From NCBI GenBank assembly GCA_947034895.1, contig OX344763.1, positions 188,501 to 252,500 of the forward strand: a DNA stretch of 64,000 nucleotides. Direction: 5' to 3'. Source of the stretch: Rhytidiadelphus loreus. Taxonomy: Eukaryota > Streptophyta > Bryopsida > Hypnales > Hylocomiaceae. The notes under the pieces are model-generated. The model was not told where the DNA came from. It did not search any database and saw only the letters and a list, made by a program, of their open reading frames with translations. Each line of letters begins with the position of its first letter. The first letter of the stretch is position 1. Made by a program: the position numbers and the translations under genes. This document shows, piece after piece, positions 58,215 to 64,000 of this stretch.

Positions 58215-59047
58215 GTAGAATCGGAGGGGCTGAAAGAGGTGGAGGCCAGGATTGAACGTCCTATGATGCCTCCACCGCGGAAGAAATGGCTGAACATTGT
58301 CTTTGACCTGAATGGCGTGTTGTGCCAGACGGCGCAAAATCATACGGGGAGAAAATGAAGCCCTACAGGCTCGAAGACAATGTTCTCTGCCATTGGAACC
58401 CCACGATCATCGGGCCGAAGGCGGTTTTCGCTCGGCAGAATCTCGGCGAATTCCTCCGGCAGGCTTTGGAGATTGCACATAGGGTCATTGTGTGGACCAC
58501 CATGTTGAAGCGCAACGCGGAACCGATCGCGGGGCACTTGTTCTCGGGCTGCCGAACCCCTTACGATATCCTAGGTCAGGAGTAGAGTACAAGAATAGAA
58601 ATCGCTAAGGGAAAATACTTCCATTTAAATAAACAAGTGCATTTCATGAAAGTGCTTTCGGACAGTCTGTTCACGAGTAATGGTGGGGGGCCGACCATTG
58701 ACTCGTCCAACACCCTTCTCATTGACGATAGTCCTCACAAGAGTATCTGCAATGAGAATGGGAACGCGATATTTCTCAAATCCTGGGATCACACTTACCG
58801 GAGGGACGACGTTCTCTTGGGCATCCTCCTTCCTTGGCTTCGGCAGTTGCATTCTTCTTGTCCGGACGGCAGATTGTTGCAATATGTCAACGAAAACCGA
58901 ATCGGTTTGAACCCGCTTGAACGTGATGACTATAACATGAAGGAGGTCATAGAGGGCATGATGGAGTTGGCCGAGGTCATGGGTTCGCGATTTGATCTTC
59001 GGGGTATAGGCCTAGTGATAGAAAAGAAACGCAGCCAGAAAAAATAA
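58215..59047 (+). CDS. C gene, last exon: FCP1/NLI-type phosphatase-like domain
   Basis: The acceptor TTTTGATCAG ends at 58,214, phase 0. KKWLNIVFDLNGVLCQ holds the HAD signature with the nucleophile Asp present but the second Asp replaced by Asn. LGEFLRQALEIAHRVIVWTTM and SSNTLLIDDSPHKSICNENGNA... (the first with FL...VIVWT, the second with the intact DDSP block) confirm the FCP1 homology domain. The frame ends at TAA 59,045-59,047. A -1 frameshift is needed between about 58,326 and 58,345 to connect the signature to the rest. A TAG at 58,583-58,585 follows DILGQE, where family members often have a polar residue before a Cys/Ser-Thr pair. Better preserved catalytically than the B copy but still disrupted. 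Confidence 0.7.
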
Positions 59048-59750
59048 ACTTCCGTATAGACGCGCATTCAAGGGCCCAGGCATATCATATTTTGAATTTT
59101 GTATTTTATATTCATATATTCTACATTTATAAATTGTAAATAATATATGGAGTTCTTTTTCATCTTCTCTTGTATTCCTCTCTTCATCTTGGACTCTGCG
59201 TTGTATTCCATGTTTTCATACCCTAACAACTGGATGAAAATGTGTGTGGGTTTCCGCAATCCATACAATTACTTATTGCAGGATGAAGGTCTGTGTTTTG
59301 TTAAAACAGCGAAAAGGCAGAAACTCTCGAGGAGTCTCCTTTCCGGTTCCATGAAGTCGGTGTCCACCAAGTCCGAATCGGAAGGCGGAAGCTGCGATAC
59401 GGTTCCCCTATCTAAGCCCTACGGGTTGATGCATACTACACTGGACCAAAAGTGGCGCATATTTAGTCCATTTTCGAAGTGAATGGAAGAACAGGTGGGA
59501 AATTGGGTCCCGTCGTTCAAATATTGGGGCACAGGTTGTCCGTCGATCTTGGACGATCGGGCGCTTAGGGTTTGCCTCCCTACGTGGTCCCTGCATGGTC
59601 CCTGCCTGGTTTAGTGTCCGTTTGAGTTTCCTTGTGCCACCACTGCCGCGATATACGGCGTACTGTAGGTGTTTTTGTATGAGGTACCTGAATTCTGGCT
59701 TTGAATTTTAGCACTTGAACTGTAGCGCTTGAACTAAGTTACAGGAAGAT
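59048..59750. other. Intergenic stretch after the C gene
   Basis: The first 100 bp are AT-rich and may be the C gene's 3' UTR. A short open stretch at 59,280-59,482 has no clear splice partner. The last 200 bp are presumably the promoter of the next gene. Confidence 0.3.
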
Positions 59751-59751
59751 C

Positions 59752-62579
59752 ATGGCAGGTCAGAGTAGAAGAGTGAAGGTCAAGTTAGAGGGTTCTCCCC
59801 TAGGGCGTTCCAAACAAGGGTATAGTGCTCCGATTTATGCAGAAGCACTTGATTTGTTTCCGCTTAGCATCGGCAGATCCTACACTCGTAACGAGTTTCA
59901 TGATAAGTATGGTCTAAGTTGTGGCGGTATTAACCCAAAGCATTTGAAACCTCCAGACGATTTCATGGACGAGGATCTCTGCCAATATCTCGGTCCTGTT
60001 GTGAACAAAAACGGACACCGTTACATGTTTTTGAGAAATGAAGAAGCGGTGAAGAAGCTTGAGTTGTTGTGGATGCAGATTCACCAGAAGCATTGCTTGC
60101 TATCGTCACGATTGATTAGCCTTGGCATGGCTAGAGGATTCTACTGCCAGGAAAAGTTGAATGTGAAGCTCAATTGGGCTGCTTACGCGGAGTGGACAAA
60201 CAGCGAACAACTCCGGCGGCGACAGAAGTCAATGAAGCAAGGAAGGGTGGCGGACGATTCTTTCTTCTCGGATGATGAAGATGTCAACTTAGATGGTGAA
60301 GACGGTGGTTCCAGTGGTGGATCAAAGACTTTGAGTGGTTTGGACAGTCCCTCACGGCAAGAGAGTTTTTCGGGTACTCGTCTCCAATACGAGGGTTTCG
60401 GAGGCCCTGGTGCAGTGATTGCAGCTATTGATGCTTGGAAGAGCTATGGAGGGATAATGAGTGAAGAGCATGGAAAGATGGTGAAGTCTCTAACCTTAGA
60501 GAAGAAGGCAAAAGACGATTTTACCCTTGCAGATGCACGTGCAAAAGGTCAGATGGAGTTTTGTCTTGAAAAATTGTCTGATGCTCTTGTGAAACTGCAT
60601 TCATTAGAGGAATTAAAAACGAATGAGTTGGTGCGGATTTTTGAGAGTGGTTTAGGTCCGAAATCCGGTAGTATTTTACTAGATACGTTGTCTCACGACA
60701 TAGAAGGTCAGAAAAAGGTTGTTGCTTGTTGCGAAAGCTGGGCAAGCGATGGGCAGTCTAGTTATTTGAAAGTTCAAGAAACAGAGTTTGGCGTGGCAGC
60801 TAGAGTGACGTGCTTAGAGGGACGAATTCTACAACTTAATCGGCATGAAGTGGCAGTCAAGAGCTGCATTAGTCGATTAGAGTCAGGGGCGACCCTGTTC
60901 AAGTCTGTGCCACCACAGCCAATTTATAATCTCAGTGTTTCTAATCAGAAAGAATGGATTGAATTGGGTAGCTGTGTTTTCTGCGGTTTAGGATTTGAAC
61001 CAGTGTGGGCTGTTGTCCTTGGCACTTGTAAGTGTGCATACCACCATGTTTGCTGTAGGGTTCACTTTCAAGAGTCCACCATGTGCATTGAAGGAACTTG
61101 TAAGAAGGATATGCACGGGGATTGGTGGATTGCTCATGGAATTGTGAAGCCAGGAACAAAGGCGTTCCATGCCACCGGAGTGAAGAACAGAAGACCATCC
61201 ACAATCCACGGTGAGTTCATTAACTTCATCATCAACTTCTGGATTACAGCTTTGGTATGGATATCAGTTCAGTTTTAATGCAAACTAAAGGCGGTTAGGA
61301 TTTAGAGGATGGTGGAAACCCTGATGCTGTTCGCTGGAGTCTATAGTTGCTGCAAACATTCCTTCCTTGAATGAACTTCAGTGTTGAGCTACTGGAACAA
61401 CAATGTATTTGACTTGGCGTTTGCAATGTTAGGGTTCAATTTTTGAAATTCTACAGCATTCATTGAAGGCCCTGGTTAGGAGGGGTCGATTCTTCTAGAA
61501 CCACTACATATCAAGCTTGCAAAATATGGCAATGTACTTACAATGAATGTTTGGTGTAGTGTTGTGTGGAAGTCCCTAGTAGTGCTCGTTTTGTGCATGT
61601 CTTCAATCTTATTGTCCATTAACATTTCCAAAGAATGCTGTTGAATTAATAGAAGAGTGCAATTGACTAGTTTGTGCTACATAGTCCCAGTGAAGTATTT
61701 TTTGTGGGTCAATAGTCCATTGCACTTCATTGTTGCATCCTAGAAGTGTTCATGTCTCCAATACAGTAGGTACCTTGCATGCATGAGTGCTTTGAGAGTA
61801 CATCATCCTAGAAGTAATTGTATTAGAGTCCTCTTTATAAGAAGTGAAGTAAATTATAGTCCATTTCAATTGTATAAGAGTGCTTGTAGAGTTCAAACTC
61901 TAACATTTGAGTGTTTTTCTGTACTATAGAAGTCCAGGAAAGTCCAATTATAATCCACCTTCCACAGGACGAGGTCGAAGAAGTACTTTTGACTCAGAAG
62001 TCCACAGAAGTGCCTGCAGGTTGGACATCAAGTATTCCAGACCTTCCGAACAGTCCTAGAGGAGGTGGAAGCTCCAACCCGAGTCCATTTAGAACTCCGA
62101 AGTCCACAAGAGTCGGAGACCAAGCTAGTTGTAAGGGACCATCCTTGTGTGAAGGAGAGCCAGCACAAGATTCCTTTGTAGCACTGAGTATTGCAGGATT
62201 GGACAAGTCAGAAGGGAGCCCTTTGTCTGTGGAGAGAGAGTCTATTCTTGAAGGACCCCATATGAAAAGCAAAGGCCAGAGAAAAAGTCCAGGATCCAGC
62301 AGACTTGCATGTCCAAGTAGGCGAGAACTAGAAGCTCTGATTCTTTCTGATGGCCCAGAAAGTGAGCAGGAGCATGACGAAGACTCTGCAGATTTTGAAG
62401 ATCAACACGCCGATGAAGAAGCAGACAGTGACGATGAAGAAGGAGAAGAGCATGCGGAGGATTCAGCCACCGAAGAGGCCACGGTGGATGAATCAGTGAA
62501 GAAGAAGACCAAGAAACGGGGTAAAGGCAGAACGAAGAGGAAGAGCGTTTCGAATTTGAAGGCACTTGATCCACTGTAG
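59752..62579 (+). CDS. Zinc-finger protein of unknown function, 2 exons
   Basis: Exon 1 is 59,752-61,210 (ATG start, donor GTGAGT) and exon 2 is 61,930-62,579 (acceptor ACTATAG). The split codon G|AA joins cleanly in phase 1, giving 702 residues before TAG. The N-terminal half carries a conserved-looking block (YAEALDLFPLSIGRSYTRNEF) and an acidic Ser/Gly linker. Residues about 408-470 contain CVFCGLGF...LGTCKCAYHHVCCRVHF...CIEGTC, a Cys/His spacing of RING/PHD type that probably binds two zinc ions. The C-terminal exon is Ser/Pro-rich, then strongly acidic (EEADSDDEEGEEHAED), then basic (KKKTKKRGKGRTKRKS), suggesting a nuclear protein. It is tail-to-tail with the next gene. Unlike the mobile-element genes it ends in TAG. 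I do not recognise the family. Confidence 0.65.
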
Positions 62580-63972
62580 AAGATGCTGGAATTGGGGCTT
62601 TAGGATCCACCTTCTTCTTGCCTTTCGCCTTTGCCTTCTCTTCCTTTTCCTTTTCCTTCTCCTGCTCCTTCTCTGCCAACTTTGCGATTCTATCAGCTTC
62701 TTTTTTCTCCTTTGTGCTGAAGATAAGTTTCTCCCGAGCTTCCTTCTTTCTGTCATTGTACTCCCTCCTGTTGATGGCCCTCCTCTTCTGTCTCTCACTG
62801 AGGCCTACAAACTCCTCAACGTCCAAGTCAATGGCACCAAGGCCGTCAAATGACTTCCTGTACTCTACTTCTGAAGATGGCGTGAAGGTGATGTGGCATT
62901 CCAAATACCACCCTCCTCCACTGAGATGAGCTATCGTGAATGTCCGAAGTTGGTTTGTAGTATACATGCAATCCGGTGAAGTACGATCAAGCCATGTAGA
63001 CAAAAAAGGAGGAAGATCACTCTGGGAAATTGCACCTTTTGGTAGGAGCTCCAACTTGAAATATCTGAAGGTTAATGAGAAAAATCAATTACATACAAGT
63101 TCCAACCTCTACCATAAATAAATTAGTTTTGGTGCATAAAAAAACACATCCCCAAAAAATGCAAATTAAATAAAAAAATAGAAATTCAATAAAGAATTTC
63201 ACATGACGACTTGAAAAAATATGGATATTGGAAAAGAAACATTAAAACTACATGTTGTACCAAAAGTTGGGGGTGCAGGTGGTACCTCCAAGACCTTAGT
63301 CGGATCCGACTAAGGTCTTGGAGGTACCACCTACACCCCCAACTTCTGGTACAACATGTGGTTTTCACTTCGTTCCTAAGTGAACCCAAGGAAATAATCC
63401 AAATCCAAATTTATAAATAGGATTTCCAATAACATAGAAAGGTAAGCTAGAATAAAGAAAAATGAAATGGAACCCCATTTGGAAACAAAAATTGGAGGTC
63501 TACTTGGCATTTCAAATACCTTTGTCAGATCCAACTATGGTCTTGAAGGTACTAGCTGGACCCCCAACTTTTGGTACACCTCTTAAATTCAAGTCATTAT
63601 TCTAATAGATTTTATAGTAGTAGATCAAATTCATGAATTGAAAAGGATAATCTCCATCCTTGATTAGATAATTGACTTATAGAAAGTTCAGGAAACAAAC
63701 CGGAAAAGAACTCTCCGAACTGCTTGGCTAGAGCCTTCAAAATTCATGAAGGAATCACCCTTCTTGAAATAGTTTGCTCCTTTTAAATGTGCCATGAAAC
63801 CCTGCTCCCAAATCTTCCTCCTCCATCCTTCCACGTAATCCACTAGGTGCTCTGGGCATTGTGGAACAGCCATGTTGATTGGGATGTTATCGTCTCTCAC
63901 CACCCCTTCAAAGTACTCCACCGCTGCATCTTCGATCTTCTCCCAAAAAAAACATAAATTAGCTTTCATCAT
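62242..63972 (-). CDS. Unrecognised spliced gene, partial (runs off the right edge)
   Basis: On the minus strand, an acceptor TTTGTAG lies immediately before ATGATGAAAGC at 63,972, so the first visible exon may be internal. It runs to a donor at 63,701 (GTTTGT); the next exon starts at 63,064 after CCTTCAG. The junction phase (two bases plus one) fits, giving RRVLFRYFKLELLPKGAISQ. The protein has CPEHLVDYVEGWRRKIWEQGF, a middle domain (FTIAHLSGGGWYLECHITF) and a highly charged Lys/Glu coiled coil (KEKKEADRIAKLAEKEQEKEKEKEE). The 3' end is uncertain: the frame stays open to 62,242 antisense to the zinc-finger gene, but a donor (AAG then GTGGAT) near 62,610 may end the exon earlier. No family recognised. 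Confidence 0.5.
63250..63359. repeat. 110-bp near-perfect palindrome
   Basis: Two 55-base arms meet at GGATCC (centre 63,304/63,305) without a loop and differ at only about two positions. It starts ACATGTTGTACCA and ends in the complement. It lies in an intron of the minus-strand gene. A MITE-like foldback or the junction of two inverted copies are both possible. Confidence 0.85.
63500..63585. repeat. Degenerate second copy of the palindromic repeat
   Basis: Shares AAATACCTTTGTCAGATCCA, TGGTCTTGAAGGTAC and CCCCCAACTTTTGGTACA with the palindrome at 63,250-63,359 but is diverged and only partly symmetric. This shows that the palindrome belongs to a repeat family. Confidence 0.6.
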
Positions 63973-64000
63973 CTACAAAGTCATGTGCGTGTAAATGTGT

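Noticed and set aside
10989..58585. Genome-wide reassignment of UAG to an amino acid
   Set aside because: The zinc-finger gene appears to end naturally in TAG, one interior TAG aligns with Trp and another with Asp, and both long copies also have frameshifts. Kept as a finding about bias, not as a code change.

Overview
The window is nuclear DNA from an intron-rich, repeat-rich eukaryote. GT-AG introns, long AT-rich intergenic stretches, minisatellites, a MITE, and a DDE-transposase-like gene of the kind common in streptophyte genomes suggest a charophyte alga or early-diverging land plant; I cannot name the species. I recognise no housekeeping gene, rRNA or tRNA. Almost everything is mobile or mobile-derived.

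Layout. 1-302: the 3' end of an unrecognised spliced gene. 3.9-11.2 kb ('A' locus): a transcribed-looking leader, two clusters of a GC-rich dyad (consensus TTCAGAGCGCCCGCTCTGAA) split by about 4 kb of other DNA, then a short broken gene-1 remnant. 11.2-14.2 kb: AT-rich DNA with one solitary 'C'-type dyad. 14.2-15.66 kb: a tandem array of about 178-bp units. 15,657-49,016: a 33.4-kb element bounded by perfect 29-bp terminal inverted repeats and inserted into that array, which resumes at 49,017. Inside it, from the left: a 3-exon transposase-like gene on the minus strand, an unrecognised spliced plus-strand gene ending at 25,245, about 6 kb of AT-rich DNA, the large 'B' gene (33,714-41,168), four long imperfect foldbacks, a CACTA-type MITE and a 386-bp duplication. 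50.9-59.05 kb ('C' locus): a diverged copy of the B gene with its own leader and its own dyad (half-site TTATCCTCGA). 59.75-64 kb: a zinc-finger gene converging on a minus-strand gene that runs off the window.

The unusual system. Three loci carry the same unit: a leader exon ending in GTAAG(C/T), a long intron packed with 20-24-bp dyads, then a gene-1 exon starting a few bases after its acceptor. In the two longer copies (B and C) all later exons join in phase 0. They read through a ParB/DGQHR-like domain (INGQH motif), an unrecognised second domain, an acidic coiled-coil region and an FCP1/NLI-type HAD-phosphatase-like domain. Each locus has its own dyad. A and B, whose gene-1 N-termini are similar, share outer arms TTCAGA/TCTGAA and differ in the inner 8 bp. 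C, with a divergent N-terminus, has an unrelated dyad. B-type dyads fill introns of all three genes in the 33-kb element, occur inside coding exons, and stop at the element boundary. I infer a self-tagging mobile element whose ParB-like product may bind its own cognate dyads.

A second oddity: all eight single in-frame stops I could verify inside these genes are TAG, while the natural ends of the three longer ones are TGA or TAA. That could mean UAG readthrough, or decay biased to CAG>TAG by methylation. One -1 frameshift in each of B and C argues for some decay.
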